64,000 bases of DNA. Source: Rugamonas sp045984285 (lineage in GTDB: Bacteria > Pseudomonadota > Gammaproteobacteria > Burkholderiales > Burkholderiaceae_D). Every line of letters starts with the position of its first letter. Within the stretch, counting starts at the first letter, position 1. Positions 49,461-58,660 of this stretch are shown in pieces. Made by a program: the position numbers and the translations under genes. A model generated the notes under the pieces. It saw nothing but the letters and a program-made list of their open reading frames with translations, was not told the DNA's origin and ran no database searches. The stretch is from contig NZ_JBJQIK030000004.1 in NCBI RefSeq assembly GCF_045984285.3, positions 248,001 to 312,000 on the forward strand, written 5' to 3'.

Positions 49461-50186
49461 GTGAATATTAAACCTTCCGCGCCGGTCTGGCTGTTCGACC
49501 TCGATAACACCCTGCACAACGCTTCGCACGCGATCTTCCCGGCGATCATGGCGAATATGAATGCCTACATCGCGCGCGTGCTGGGAGATGGCGACACGCC
49601 CGCCGGCATCGAGCAGGTGAATGCGGCGCGCACCCTGTACTGGAAGCGCTACGGCGCCACGCTGCTGGGACTGATCAAGCACCACAACGTGAAGGCGGAG
49701 CACTTCCTGCGCGAGACACACCACATGGAAGACCTGCTGTCCATGATCCGGCATGAGAAAGGCCTGGGCCGCATGCTCAAACGCCTGCCCGGCAAGAAGA
49801 TCGTGCTGACCAATGCGCCGCACCGCTATTCCACGGCGGTACTGCGCCACATGGGCATCCAGCGCCATTTCGAGAACCACATCTCCATCGAGTCGATGCG
49901 CGTACACCGCCAGCTGCGCCCCAAGCCCTCCAAGCTCCTGCTGCGCAAGGTGATGCGTCGCCATGGCGCCACAGCGTCGCGCTGCATCCTGGTGGAGGAC
50001 ACGCTGGCCAACCTGCGCACGGCGCACGCCCTGGGCCTGGGCACGGTATGGGTCACGCAATACCTGAAAGTGGGTGATCCGATCGGCACCGCGCACCCGC
50101 CGCAGCGGCTTCACCGCCCCGCATGGGTCGATGTCAAAGTAAAATCTGTCAAACGCCTGCCGGCACGCCTGGCACGTCTTCGCTGA
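49461..50186 (+). CDS. HAD-family pyrimidine 5'-nucleotidase
   Basis: A 241-residue HAD hydrolase. Motif I WLFDLDNTLHNAS (nucleophile and acid Asp), motif II IVLTNAPH, motif III Lys in RPKPSKLLLRK, motif IV CILVEDTLANLRTA. This matches the SDT1/YjjG-like pyrimidine nucleotidase group. The start was set at GTG 49461; the frame is open back to TTG 49446. It precedes slmA by 24 nt, a conserved neighbourhood after argB. Confidence 0.86.
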   Translation: MNIKPSAPVWLFDLDNTLHNASHAIFPAIMANMNAYIARVLGDGDTPAGIEQVNAARTLYWKRYGATLLGLIKHHNVKAEHFLRETHHMEDLLSMIRHEKGLGRMLKRLPGKKIVLTNAPHRYSTAVLRHMGIQRHFENHISIESMRVHRQLRPKPSKLLLRKVMRRHGATASRCILVEDTLANLRTAHALGLGTVWVTQYLKVGDPIGTAHPPQRLHRPAWVDVKVKSVKRLPARLARLR

Positions 50187-50210
50187 ATTATCTTTTCGAT
50201 ATTGAGAATC

Positions 50211-50777
50211 ATGGCAACCACACCGCCCGGCCAACGCAAGCTGCAAATTCTCCAGGCACTGGCAGCAATGCTGGAGCACCCGAAGGGGGAGAAGATCACC
50301 ACCGCAGCACTGGCGCGCAAGCTGGATGTGTCGGAGGCCGCGCTCTATCGCCACTTCGCCAGCAAGGCGCAGATGTTCGAGGGGCTGATTGAATTCATTG
50401 AGTCCAGCGTGTTCGGCCTGATCAACCAGATCGCCGAGCGCCAGCCGGACGGCCTGGCGCAGGCGCATGACATTCTCTCCATGCTGCTGCAATTCGCTTC
50501 CAATAATCCGGGCATGACGCGCGTGATGACGGGCGACGCCCTGGTCAACGAAGACGAGCGCCTGCAGCTGCGCATGAACCAGTTCTACGACCGTGTGGAG
50601 CTGGCCCTGAAACAGGCGCTGCGCCTCGCTTCGGCGGTGCGTGAGGAAGATGTGGCGGCGCGCGCCAACCTGCTCCTCAGCTTCGTGCTGGGCCGCTGGC
50701 ACCGTTACGCCAAGAGCGGATTCAAAGCCAACCCTTCGCAGGACGCCGCACTGCAGATCGCGATCCTGCTCGGATGA
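50211..50777 (+). CDS. slmA: Nucleoid occlusion factor SlmA
   Basis: A 188-residue TetR-fold DNA-binding protein that blocks FtsZ ring assembly over the chromosome. The N-terminal helix-turn-helix is KITTAALARKLDVSEAALYRHFASKAQMFEGLI, the SlmA signature, and the C-terminal FVLGRWHRYAKSGFK also matches. ATG 50211 gives the usual length. Its TGA overlaps the next gene. Confidence 0.92.
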   Translation: MATTPPGQRKLQILQALAAMLEHPKGEKITTAALARKLDVSEAALYRHFASKAQMFEGLIEFIESSVFGLINQIAERQPDGLAQAHDILSMLLQFASNNPGMTRVMTGDALVNEDERLQLRMNQFYDRVELALKQALRLASAVREEDVAARANLLLSFVLGRWHRYAKSGFKANPSQDAALQIAILLG

Positions 50778-51646
50778 AGTCCTTCTCTCCTGTGGCATTC
50801 GGCGCCCTGCTGGTGGGCGGCATGGCGATCGGCTTTGCCGGCATCCTGATGCGCCTTTCGGACGTGAACCCCATCGCCTCCGCCTTCTGGCGCATGGCGC
50901 TGGCCTCGCCCCTGCTCTGGGCCTGGGCTTTCGCCACCGCGCGCAGCGATGCGGCAGCGGGCCTGAGCACGGACCTGAGCCGCATCCTCGTGCTGTCCGG
51001 CGTGTTCTTTGCCGGCGACCTGGCGATCTGGCACCTGGCGCTGCACTACACCACGGTGGCGAACGCCACCCTGCTGTCGAACATGACGCCGCTGTTCATC
51101 GCGATCTGGCTGTTCTTCGTCTACAAAACACGCTTCTCCAACGGTTTCCTGATCGGCATGGCGGTAGCGCTGGGCGGCGCCGTGCTGCTGATCGGCCCCA
51201 GCGCCAGCACCAGCTCCACCCAGCTGATGGGCGATGGCCTGGGCTTCTTCTCCGCCGTGTTCTATGCGGGCTACCAGCTGGTGATCAAGGACTGCCGCGA
51301 GAGCTATTCCACCGCGCGCCTGATGGCCTGGAGCACCACCATCAGCGCAGTGATCCTGCTGCCGCTCGCGCTGCTGATGCCGGGCCCCTTCCTGCCCCCG
51401 AACGCGGAGGGCTGGATTCCGCTGCTGGCGCTGGCGCTGGTGGCGCAGATCGGCGGCCAGACCGTGATAGCCTATGCATTCGCACACCTGCCTGCGTCGC
51501 TGGCATCGGTGAGCCTGCTGATCCAGCCGCTGACGGCGGCCCTTGCGGCGCTGGCGATTTTCGGCGAACGCATCGGCCCATGGCAGATCGCTGGCGGCGC
51601 CCTGCTCCTGTGCGGCATCTATCTGTCGAAACGTAACTCAACATGA
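50774..51646 (+). CDS. EamA-family (DMT) transporter
   Basis: A 290-residue permease with ten predicted helices arranged as two EamA repeats (about 5-140 and 150-285). It has the pattern FWRMALASPLLWAWAF and LLIQPLTAALAALAIFGERIG typical of metabolite exporters. The substrate is unknown. It overlaps slmA and pabBC by 4 nt each, so the three genes are probably one transcript without an obvious shared function. Confidence 0.88.
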   Translation: MKSFSPVAFGALLVGGMAIGFAGILMRLSDVNPIASAFWRMALASPLLWAWAFATARSDAAAGLSTDLSRILVLSGVFFAGDLAIWHLALHYTTVANATLLSNMTPLFIAIWLFFVYKTRFSNGFLIGMAVALGGAVLLIGPSASTSSTQLMGDGLGFFSAVFYAGYQLVIKDCRESYSTARLMAWSTTISAVILLPLALLMPGPFLPPNAEGWIPLLALALVAQIGGQTVIAYAFAHLPASLASVSLLIQPLTAALAALAIFGERIGPWQIAGGALLLCGIYLSKRNST

Positions 51647-53463
51647 GCGTCGAATGCTTTGCATTGCTGGATGACGCCGGCAGCGGCCGCGTCTCCCGCC
51701 TGTTCACGGGCCATGCCGGCACCCTGGTATGCCGCGATATCGCGCAATGGCCGCAGCTGCTCGATGCGATGCAGGCGGCGCTGGCGCGCGGCCAGTTCGC
51801 GGTGGCGGTATGCAGTTATGAACTCGGCGGTGCGCTGGCCGGCGTGGTGCAGCAAGCTTCCCCGCTACCTTATGCGCAGTTCCTGCTGTTCGAACAATGC
51901 GAGCTGCTGACGCAGGAGCAGGTCGCCCAGTGGCTGGCCGTGCATGCGGCGGCGGACACGGGTCCGGCCGGCGTGGCGGGACTGCGCGCCAGCGTCACGC
52001 AGGCGGAATTCACCGATGCCATCCACCGCATCCGCGAATACATCGCCGCGGGCGATACCTACCAGGTCAACTACACCTACCGCCTGCGCTTCGACGCATT
52101 TGGCTCGCTGTTCGGGCTCTACCAGCGCCTGCGCGTGCGCCAGCCGGTGCCGTACGGCGCCCTGATCCAGCTGGAAGATGGCAGCGCCGTGGTCTCGCTG
52201 TCGCCAGAGCTGTTCGTGCGCCATGAGCAGGGCAAGCTCACCACGCGGCCGATGAAAGGCACGGCGCCCGCCGCGTCTCCCGCCGATTTCGAAGGCGAGG
52301 CGCTGGCCGCCGAGAACACGCGCCGCGCCGCCGCGCTGGCTGCGGACATGAAGAACCGCGCCGAGAACCTGATGATCGTGGACCTGCTGCGCAACGATGT
52401 GGGCCGCGTGGCAAAGACGGGCTCCGTCCGGGTGCCGTCGCTGTTCGAGGTCACGCGTTTCAGCAGCGTGCTGCAGATGACGTCCACCGTTGAGGCGCAG
52501 CTGCGCGACGGGGTCACGCTGGCGGAACTCTTCAGCGCCCTGTATCCCTGCGGTTCCATCACCGGCGCGCCCAAGCGGCGCACCATGGAGATCATCGCCG
52601 AACTGGAAAGCGCACCGCGCGGGATCTACACCGGCGCCATCGGCTGGTTCGAACCGGCGCAGCATGGCTTCGGCAATTTCTGCCTCAGCGTACCGATCCG
52701 CACCCTCTCGCTCCAGGCGCCGGAGGACGGCGTGCGCGCCGGCGAGATGGGCGTCGGCGCAGGCATCGTGCACGACAGCGTGCCGGAAGAGGAATTTGCC
52801 GAGTGCCAGCTGAAGGCCCGCTTCCTCACTGGCCTCTCCAACGATTTCGAGCTGTTCGAAACCATGTACGCCACGCGCGAACAGGGCCCGCGCCACATGG
52901 AGCGCCACCTGCAGCGCCTCGCTGCTTCCGCCCGCTACTTCGGTTTCCGCTGGGACGAAGCGGCGGCCCGTGCCTACATCACCATCGCCTGCAACGGGCT
53001 GCCGGCGAGTACGCCGCACCGCCTGCGCCTGGCGATGAATTCGGCCGGCGCCTTCGCCGTGCAGACCGGCGTGCTCAAGGAACTGCAGCAGCCGGTGCGC
53101 GTGTTCCTGGCCGAACAGCGCACCAGCGCCAGCGAGCTTTTCCTGCGCCACAAGACCACGCTGCGCGTACAGTATGACGCGGCGTGGAAGGAAGCAGAGG
53201 CCGAAGGCGGCTTCGACAAGCTGTTCTTCAACGAGCGCGATGAACTCACGGAGGGCGGCCGCAGCAGCGTCTTCGTCAAGGTGAACGGCAAATGGCTTAC
53301 GCCGCCGCTGTCCGGCGGCCTGCTGCCAGGCGTCATGCGCGCCGTGGTTCTGGACGCCTGGGGCGCCAGTGAAGCCGTCATCACCCGCGCAATGCTGCTG
53401 CAGGCCGAAGAGATTGTGGTCTGCAACGCCCTGCGCGGCACCCTGCGCGCAAGCCTGGCCTGA
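51643..53463 (+). CDS. pabB: Fused aminodeoxychorismate synthase component I / aminodeoxychorismate lyase
   Basis: A 606-residue fusion for p-aminobenzoate, hence folate, synthesis. Residues about 60-385 are PabB (chorismate-binding: GDTYQVNYTYRLRF, PMKGTAP, IVDLLRNDVGRVA, PCGSITGAPKRRTME). Residues about 400-606 are PabC, a PLP lyase of the aminotransferase class IV fold, with the catalytic Lys in RHKTTLRVQYD and the cofactor region ELTEGGRSSVF. Linked PabB-PabC proteins occur in several proteobacteria. PabA (the glutaminase) is not in this window. Confidence 0.92.
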   Translation: MSVECFALLDDAGSGRVSRLFTGHAGTLVCRDIAQWPQLLDAMQAALARGQFAVAVCSYELGGALAGVVQQASPLPYAQFLLFEQCELLTQEQVAQWLAVHAAADTGPAGVAGLRASVTQAEFTDAIHRIREYIAAGDTYQVNYTYRLRFDAFGSLFGLYQRLRVRQPVPYGALIQLEDGSAVVSLSPELFVRHEQGKLTTRPMKGTAPAASPADFEGEALAAENTRRAAALAADMKNRAENLMIVDLLRNDVGRVAKTGSVRVPSLFEVTRFSSVLQMTSTVEAQLRDGVTLAELFSALYPCGSITGAPKRRTMEIIAELESAPRGIYTGAIGWFEPAQHGFGNFCLSVPIRTLSLQAPEDGVRAGEMGVGAGIVHDSVPEEEFAECQLKARFLTGLSNDFELFETMYATREQGPRHMERHLQRLAASARYFGFRWDEAAARAYITIACNGLPASTPHRLRLAMNSAGAFAVQTGVLKELQQPVRVFLAEQRTSASELFLRHKTTLRVQYDAAWKEAEAEGGFDKLFFNERDELTEGGRSSVFVKVNGKWLTPPLSGGLLPGVMRAVVLDAWGASEAVITRAMLLQAEEIVVCNALRGTLRASLA

Positions 53464-53464
53464 G

Positions 53465-53824
53465 CTACAGGTCGACCGCCACTTCGAAGCCGCCGAAGAA
53501 CATGCGCTTGCCGTCAAAAGGCAGCTGCGCGGGATCCATCATGTGCGCCAGGCGCGGGTCCGCCATTACCTTTGCATTGCAGGCATCGCGCACCTCGCGC
53601 GAGGGATAGGTAATGTAAGAGAAGAACACCACTTCGCCTTCCTGCAGCTGCACCGCCTGTGGAAAAGAAGTCACTTTACCCACAGGCACATCGTCACCCA
53701 TGCATTCGCGGAACTCCAGCGCGCCATGTTCGCGCCACACCTCGCCCGCCTGTGCGGACAGGGCCTTGTATTCTTCGAGCTTGCTGCGTTGAACCGGGGT
53801 GACAAATCCGTCGACATAAGCCAT
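53465..53824 (-). CDS. DUF1428-family protein
   Basis: A 119-residue protein with the ferredoxin-like dimeric alpha-beta barrel pattern of DUF1428: MAYVDGFVTPVQRSKLEEYK, GALEFRECMGDD, VVFFSYITYPSREVRD, PFDGKRMFFGGFE. Function is unknown (resembles YjhQ/YbaA-type). ATG 53824 follows a strong AGGAGG. Convergent with pabBC, the ends 1 bp apart. Confidence 0.88.
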   Translation of the reverse strand: MAYVDGFVTPVQRSKLEEYKALSAQAGEVWREHGALEFRECMGDDVPVGKVTSFPQAVQLQEGEVVFFSYITYPSREVRDACNAKVMADPRLAHMMDPAQLPFDGKRMFFGGFEVAVDL

Positions 53825-53877
53825 GATGCCCTCCTCCTGTTGAATACCCCTGCGCACGCGGCAGGTATCCCGCCAGC

Positions 53878-54849
53878 TTAGTCCTGCGCCGTTGCGGTGA
53901 CAAGGAAAGCGCGCCGGTAGGCGCCGGGTGTAGTGGAGGCAATGCGGCGGAAATGATGCCGCAGGGATTCTTCAGAACCGAAGCCGGCACGTTCGGCCAC
54001 CTGCGCCAGCGGCAGCTCGGGAGATTCGAGCAAATCCTTGGCGATGGCCACGCGCTCGCGCGTCAGCCACTCGATGGGGCCCATGCCGGTTGCCTCCTGG
54101 AACTGGCGCTGCAGGGTGCGCGCGCTCATGGCCGCCCGCCCGGCCATCGATTTGATGCTGTGTTCGCCATGCGGATGGCTGCGCAGGTAATCCATCAGGC
54201 GCGACAGCCTGCCCTGTTCATCATGCGCCATGGGGCGCGGCAGGAACTGGGCCTGGCCGCCTTCGCGGTGCGGCGCCACCACCAGCCGCTGCGCGACCAT
54301 ATTGCCGACACGCGCGCCATAATCGCGCCGCACCAGGTGCAGCAGCATGTCCAGCCCGGCAGCGGAGCCGGCGGAGGTGATCAGCCGGCCCTCGTCCACA
54401 TAGAGGTCGTCTTCCAGTACCTGCACTTTCGGGTAGCGCCGCGCCAACCGCTCGGCATAGCGCCAGTGCGTGGTGGCGCGCTTGCCGTCGAGCAGGCCCG
54501 CCGCCGCCAGCAGGAAAACGCCGGAACAGATGGAGCACAGGCGCGCGCCGCGCGCGTAGGCAGCGCGCAGCTGCACCAGCAGGGCCTCCGGCGGCGCCTC
54601 GTCCGCATCGCGCCAGCCGGGGATGATGATGGTATCGGCCTGCTCCAGCAGTTCCGGCGCATAAGGCGCCTGCACCGTGATGCCGCCTGCCGCACGGATC
54701 GGCCCGGGTTCGACGGCGCAGACGGCAAAGTCATACCACGCCACTTCCAGCTCCGGACGTTCGAGCGCAAACAGCTCGACGGTGCAGCCGAATTCGAAGG
54801 TGCAGAGCCTGTCATAGGCCAGTGCGACGACAAGGTGGCGTTGGTTCAT
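53878..54849 (-). CDS. ftrA: FtrA-type GlxA/AraC transcriptional regulator
   Basis: A 323-residue regulator. N-terminal DJ-1/PfpI-like domain (LVVALAYDRLCTFEFGCTVE, SICSGVFLLAAAGLL) and C-terminal AraC DNA-binding domain (SIKSMAGRAAMSARTLQRQF, PLAQVAERAGFGSEESLRHHF). The YDRLCTFEFG opening and the divergent rhodanese gene match the FtrA group. A palindrome lies between the two genes, so FtrA probably controls the rhodanese gene. The ligand is unknown. Confidence 0.9.
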   Translation of the reverse strand: MNQRHLVVALAYDRLCTFEFGCTVELFALERPELEVAWYDFAVCAVEPGPIRAAGGITVQAPYAPELLEQADTIIIPGWRDADEAPPEALLVQLRAAYARGARLCSICSGVFLLAAAGLLDGKRATTHWRYAERLARRYPKVQVLEDDLYVDEGRLITSAGSAAGLDMLLHLVRRDYGARVGNMVAQRLVVAPHREGGQAQFLPRPMAHDEQGRLSRLMDYLRSHPHGEHSIKSMAGRAAMSARTLQRQFQEATGMGPIEWLTRERVAIAKDLLESPELPLAQVAERAGFGSEESLRHHFRRIASTTPGAYRRAFLVTATAQD

Positions 54850-54862
54850 GGCGCAATCTTAA

Positions 54863-54880
54863 CGCATATTGGCATATGCG
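54863..54880. promoter_or_regulatory. Inverted repeat between ftrA and the rhodanese gene
   Basis: CGCATAT and ATATGCG flank TGGC. It lies 13 bp before the ftrA start and 63 bp before the rhodanese start, a natural place for a shared operator. Confidence 0.5.
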
Positions 54881-54943
54881 CCACTGCCCGGCCGGGGCCT
54901 GCGCACCGATAATGGCTTCACTTTCATCACCAAGGAGCAAAAG

Positions 54944-55339
54944 ATGTCGATCGTTACCGCCGTCCCTGCCGCGCCCAGCGAAGCGGCGCTCGCGCATTTC
55001 GAAAGCGAGTTTGCCTTTGAGACCGATTGCTGGGACGTCCACAGCGTGATGGGCACGCCGGAGCAGGATTTTGTGCTGCTGGATGTGCGCGGCACGGATA
55101 AGTTTCGCGAAGGCCATGTGCCCGGCGCCGTGGACCTCGCGCATGGCAAGATCATCGGTTCGAAGCTGGCGAAATACCCGGCTGATACGCTGTTCGTTAC
55201 CTATTGCGCCGGTCCGCACTGCAATGGCGCGGCGCGCGGCGCGATCCGGCTGGCGAAACTGGGCCGCCGCGTCAAGATCATGACGGGCGGCATCACGGGC
55301 TGGCTGGATGAGGGCTTTGCCCTTGCCAGGGGCGATTAA
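54944..55339 (+). CDS. Rhodanese-like domain protein
   Basis: A 131-residue single rhodanese domain. FVLLDVRGTDKFREGHVPGA and the active-site loop TYCAGPHCNGA with Cys88 (and Cys93) are intact, so sulfurtransferase activity is likely. The loop is six residues long as in thiosulfate-type rhodaneses. AAGGAG precedes ATG 54944; the longer open frame (54869) reads through the divergent promoter. Divergent from ftrA. Confidence 0.9.
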   Translation: MSIVTAVPAAPSEAALAHFESEFAFETDCWDVHSVMGTPEQDFVLLDVRGTDKFREGHVPGAVDLAHGKIIGSKLAKYPADTLFVTYCAGPHCNGAARGAIRLAKLGRRVKIMTGGITGWLDEGFALARGD

Positions 55340-55935
55340 CTTGCCAGCGCTTTCTCGATGGCGCTCACCAGCTGCTTGTCGGAAGGCGTGACCTTGGACG
55401 GGAAGTTCTCAATGACCTTCCCGTTGCGGTCGATCAGGTATTTATGGAAGTTCCAGGCCGGCGCCTTGCCGGTGGTTTTGATCAGGTTCACATACAGCGG
55501 GTTCGGCGTTGGGCCGGACACCACCGACTTGGCGAACATCGGGAACTTCACGCCATAGGTGTTGAAGCAGAAGTCCGCAATTTCCTTGCCGGTACCCGGC
55601 TCCTGCTTGCCGAAGTCATTCGACGGGAAGCCCAGCACCACCAGGCCCTTCGGCCCATATTTCGCGTACAGCGCCTCCAGGCCCTCATACTGGTTGGTAT
55701 AGCCGCAGTAGCTGGCCGTGTTCACTACCAGCACCACCTTGCCCGCGTACTGGCACAGGTCTTGCGGCGCTTCGTCCTGCAGGCGGTTGAAAGTCTGCTT
55801 GAGGATGGCCGGGCAGCTGGCTGGGCGGGCCGCTGCCAGTGGCGCACCGGGGGCGGCAGGCGCCGGCGACTGGGCGAAAGCGCTCGCAGCCGACAGGCTC
55901 AGGACAGCGAGAACGAAAGGTTTGGCGATAGTCAT
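55336..55935 (-). CDS. Exported glutathione peroxidase-family thiol peroxidase
   Basis: A 199-residue GPx-fold enzyme with a signal peptide (MTIAKPFVLAVLSLSAASAF) and a Pro/Ala linker, so it is periplasmic. The peroxidatic Cys77 is in VNTASYCGYTNQYEGLE; Gln is in GFPSNDFGKQEPGT and Trp/Asn in APAWNFHKYL. It reduces peroxides with a thioredoxin-like donor. The CcdA/thioredoxin relay at 1.7 kb could supply electrons, but that is speculation. The 3' end overlaps the rhodanese gene by 4 nt. Confidence 0.9.
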   Translation of the reverse strand: MTIAKPFVLAVLSLSAASAFAQSPAPAAPGAPLAAARPASCPAILKQTFNRLQDEAPQDLCQYAGKVVLVVNTASYCGYTNQYEGLEALYAKYGPKGLVVLGFPSNDFGKQEPGTGKEIADFCFNTYGVKFPMFAKSVVSGPTPNPLYVNLIKTTGKAPAWNFHKYLIDRNGKVIENFPSKVTPSDKQLVSAIEKALAS

Positions 55936-56098
55936 GGTGGGGGCCTCGAAGGAATCGGGATCACCGCATTGTATGCCAAAGCAACGCACTCGGCTGGACA
56001 CCGCATTTTAGTTCCGCTCAAACTTTTGATCGTTGTTAAGCGCCCGCTTTTGCGTTCGCTCAAAGTTGCGGTTTCCATTCCCGCCCACAGGAGCTGCC

Positions 56099-57142
56099 AT
56101 GAAAGCCCTCACCCTTCACCTGTTGCGGCTGCTCGCCGTCATCGCCATTCTCGCCAGCGCAGCATCCGCGCCAATCAAGGCCCGGACCGGCAACCTGCCG
56201 CCGATGCGCGCCTCGCAGCTCTCGGTCTCCGGACTGTCATCAGGCGGCTATATGGCCGTGCAGTTCGAGGTGGCCTATTCCAGCAGCGTGGTCGGCGCCG
56301 GCATCATTGCGGGCGGCCCCTATTTCTGCGCGCGCGGCAACGTGGGCACGGCGACCTCGATCTGCAGCTGTACCAACGGCACGCCATGGTGCGGCGTAGC
56401 GCCGGGCGGCACCAGTGTGAGCCAGCTGGCCGACATCACGAAACGGAACGCGGCAAACGAACTGATCGACGCCACGGCGAACCTGGCAAACCACAGGGTG
56501 TGGCTGTTCTCCGGCCACGGCGATACCGTGGTTCCAACGCCGGTCATGAATGACCTGCGCGACTACTACCGCAACTTCGTTCCTGTGGATAACATCAGCT
56601 ACCGCACGCACCCCAGCGCCCAGCATGCGGTTCCCACCGACTTCTTCGGCAACCACTGCAGCACACTGGGCGCGCCGTGGATCAACCATTGCGCCCTCGA
56701 CGGGGCGGGCGAACTGCTGGGCTGGATCTACGGCACCCTGAACCCGCGGCAAGGCAGCACGCCGCAAGGCCGCTTCGTCGAGTTCAGCCAGGAAGAGTTC
56801 ATCAGCGATGCGCGCAGCCACGGCATGGCGGCCACCGGCTATCTCTACGTGCCGCCGGGCTGTGAAGGCGAGGCGCAGGATTGCAGGCTGCATGTGGCTT
56901 TCCATGGCTGCAAGCAGACGGTGGCGCTGGTGGGCGATGCGCACATCCGCAACGCGGGCTACAACAACTGGGCGGACAGCAACCGCATACTCGTGCTCTA
57001 TCCCCAGGCCGCGGCCACGTGGATGAACCCGAACGCGTGCTGGGATTGGTGGGGCTATGACGACCGGAGCTACGCCGAGCGTTCCGGCCGCCAGATGCGG
57101 GCGGTCAAGCGCATGACCGAGCGCCTGACCGGTTTGCCGTGA
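56099..57142 (+). CDS. Exported PHA depolymerase-like esterase (type 2 catalytic domain)
   Basis: A 347-residue secreted esterase. The signal is MKALTLHLLRLLAVIAILAS. Lipase box GLSSGGYMAVQFE appears early in the chain, which together with several disulfide cysteines (ICSCTNGTPWCG, FHGCKQTVA, NACWDWWGY) marks the type 2 catalytic domain of short-chain-length PHA depolymerases. No separate linker or substrate-binding domain is present, so action on soluble oligomers is as likely as on polymer granules. AGGAG precedes the ATG. Confidence 0.87.
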   Translation: MKALTLHLLRLLAVIAILASAASAPIKARTGNLPPMRASQLSVSGLSSGGYMAVQFEVAYSSSVVGAGIIAGGPYFCARGNVGTATSICSCTNGTPWCGVAPGGTSVSQLADITKRNAANELIDATANLANHRVWLFSGHGDTVVPTPVMNDLRDYYRNFVPVDNISYRTHPSAQHAVPTDFFGNHCSTLGAPWINHCALDGAGELLGWIYGTLNPRQGSTPQGRFVEFSQEEFISDARSHGMAATGYLYVPPGCEGEAQDCRLHVAFHGCKQTVALVGDAHIRNAGYNNWADSNRILVLYPQAAATWMNPNACWDWWGYDDRSYAERSGRQMRAVKRMTERLTGLP

Positions 57143-58591
57143 TCAGAGGCCGAGGCAGATGTACTTGATGACGAGGTAATCGTCCATGCCGTACTTCGAG
57201 CCTTCGCGGCCCAGGCCGGACTGCTTCACGCCGCCGAAGGGAGCCACCTCGTTCGAGATCAGGCCGGTATTCACGCCCACCATGCCCGACTCCAGGCCTT
57301 CCGCCACGCGCCAGATACGGCCCACATCGCGCGAGTAGAAGTAGCTGGCCAGGCCGAATTCGGTGCTGTTGGCCAGCGCCACGGCTTCCTCATCGGTCTT
57401 GAAGCGGAACAGCGGCGCCAGCGGGCCGAAAGTCTCTTCGCTCGCCACCTTCATCTGGCTGCTGACATCGGCGATCACGGTCGGCTGGAAGAAGCTGTGG
57501 CCCAGCGCATGGCGCTGGCCGCCGGTCAGCAGGCGGCCGCCCTTGGACAGTGCATCGGCCACATGCTCTTCCACTTTCTTCACGGCCGCTTCGTTGATCA
57601 GCGGACCTTGCGTGACGCCCTGCTCCACGCCGTTGCCGACCTTGAGCTTTTCCACGGCAGCGGTAAACTTCTGCGCGAAGGCGTCATACACGCCATCCTG
57701 CACGTAGATGCGGTTGGCGCACACGCAGGTCTGGCCCGCGTTGCGGTATTTGGAGGCGATGGCGCCTTCCACGGCGGCATCCAGGTCCGCATCGTCGAAC
57801 ACGATGAAGGGAGCATTGCCGCCCAGCTCCAGCGACAGCTTCTTGATGGTCGGCGCGCACTGCTGCATCAGGATGCGGCCCACGCCGGTGGAACCCGTGA
57901 AGCTCAGCTTGCGCACGATAGGGTTCGAGCACATCTCGGCGCCAATCTCTTTCGGCGAACCGGTAACAACGCTGAACACGCCGGCCGGAATGCCGGCGCG
58001 CTCGGCCAGCACGGCCAGCGCCAGCGCCGAGAACGGCGTTGCCTCGGCGGGCTTGAGCACCATCGGGCAGCCTGCGGCGAGCGCCGGGCCCGCCTTGCGG
58101 GTGATCATTGCCAGTGGGAAGTTCCAGGGCGTAATCGCAGCGCAGACGCCGATCGGCTCCTTGGTGACGATCATGCGGCGGTCAGGCCAGGGGCTGGCCA
58201 GCGTATCGCCCGCCACGCGCTTGGCTTCTTCCGCGAACCATTCGATGAAGGAGGCGCCGAAGGCTACCTCGCCCTTGGCTTCGGCCAGCGGCTTGCCCTG
58301 CTCGGTGGTCATCAGCAGCGCCAGGTCATCGGCATTCTCGGTGATCAGGTCGAACCATTTGCGCAGGACGGCGGCACGGTCCTTGGCGGTCTTCTTGCGC
58401 CACGCGGTCCAGGCTGCATTTGCTGCCTCGATGGCGCGGCGCGTCTCGGCGGCGCCCATATTCGGCACCGTGCCCAGGTGTTCGCCGGTGGCCGGATTGG
58501 TGACGGCAAAGTTTTCGCCATTGTCCGCATCGGTCCAGGCGCCGTTCACATAGGCTTGCTGGCGGAACAGGCTGGGGTCTTTCAATTGCAT
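57143..58591 (-). CDS. gabD: NADP-dependent succinate-semialdehyde dehydrogenase GabD
   Basis: A 482-residue aldehyde dehydrogenase converting succinate semialdehyde to succinate. ITPWNFPLAMITRK, the GSTGVGRILM NADP region, catalytic Glu in LSLELGGNAPFIVFDDAD and catalytic Cys in NAGQTCVCANRIY (a CVC pair, as in redox-switched GabD) are all present. GLISNEVAPFGGVKQSGLGREGS is typical of this subfamily. No gabT or gabP is nearby. Its stop directly abuts the PHA depolymerase gene. Confidence 0.93.
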   Translation of the reverse strand: MQLKDPSLFRQQAYVNGAWTDADNGENFAVTNPATGEHLGTVPNMGAAETRRAIEAANAAWTAWRKKTAKDRAAVLRKWFDLITENADDLALLMTTEQGKPLAEAKGEVAFGASFIEWFAEEAKRVAGDTLASPWPDRRMIVTKEPIGVCAAITPWNFPLAMITRKAGPALAAGCPMVLKPAEATPFSALALAVLAERAGIPAGVFSVVTGSPKEIGAEMCSNPIVRKLSFTGSTGVGRILMQQCAPTIKKLSLELGGNAPFIVFDDADLDAAVEGAIASKYRNAGQTCVCANRIYVQDGVYDAFAQKFTAAVEKLKVGNGVEQGVTQGPLINEAAVKKVEEHVADALSKGGRLLTGGQRHALGHSFFQPTVIADVSSQMKVASEETFGPLAPLFRFKTDEEAVALANSTEFGLASYFYSRDVGRIWRVAEGLESGMVGVNTGLISNEVAPFGGVKQSGLGREGSKYGMDDYLVIKYICLGL

Positions 58592-58660
58592 GGTGGTCTC
58601 CGCATTGGTGGGAAAGTAAGACGCTTACTATGCCACAGAGCGCCATGCCGTGCAGGCCGC

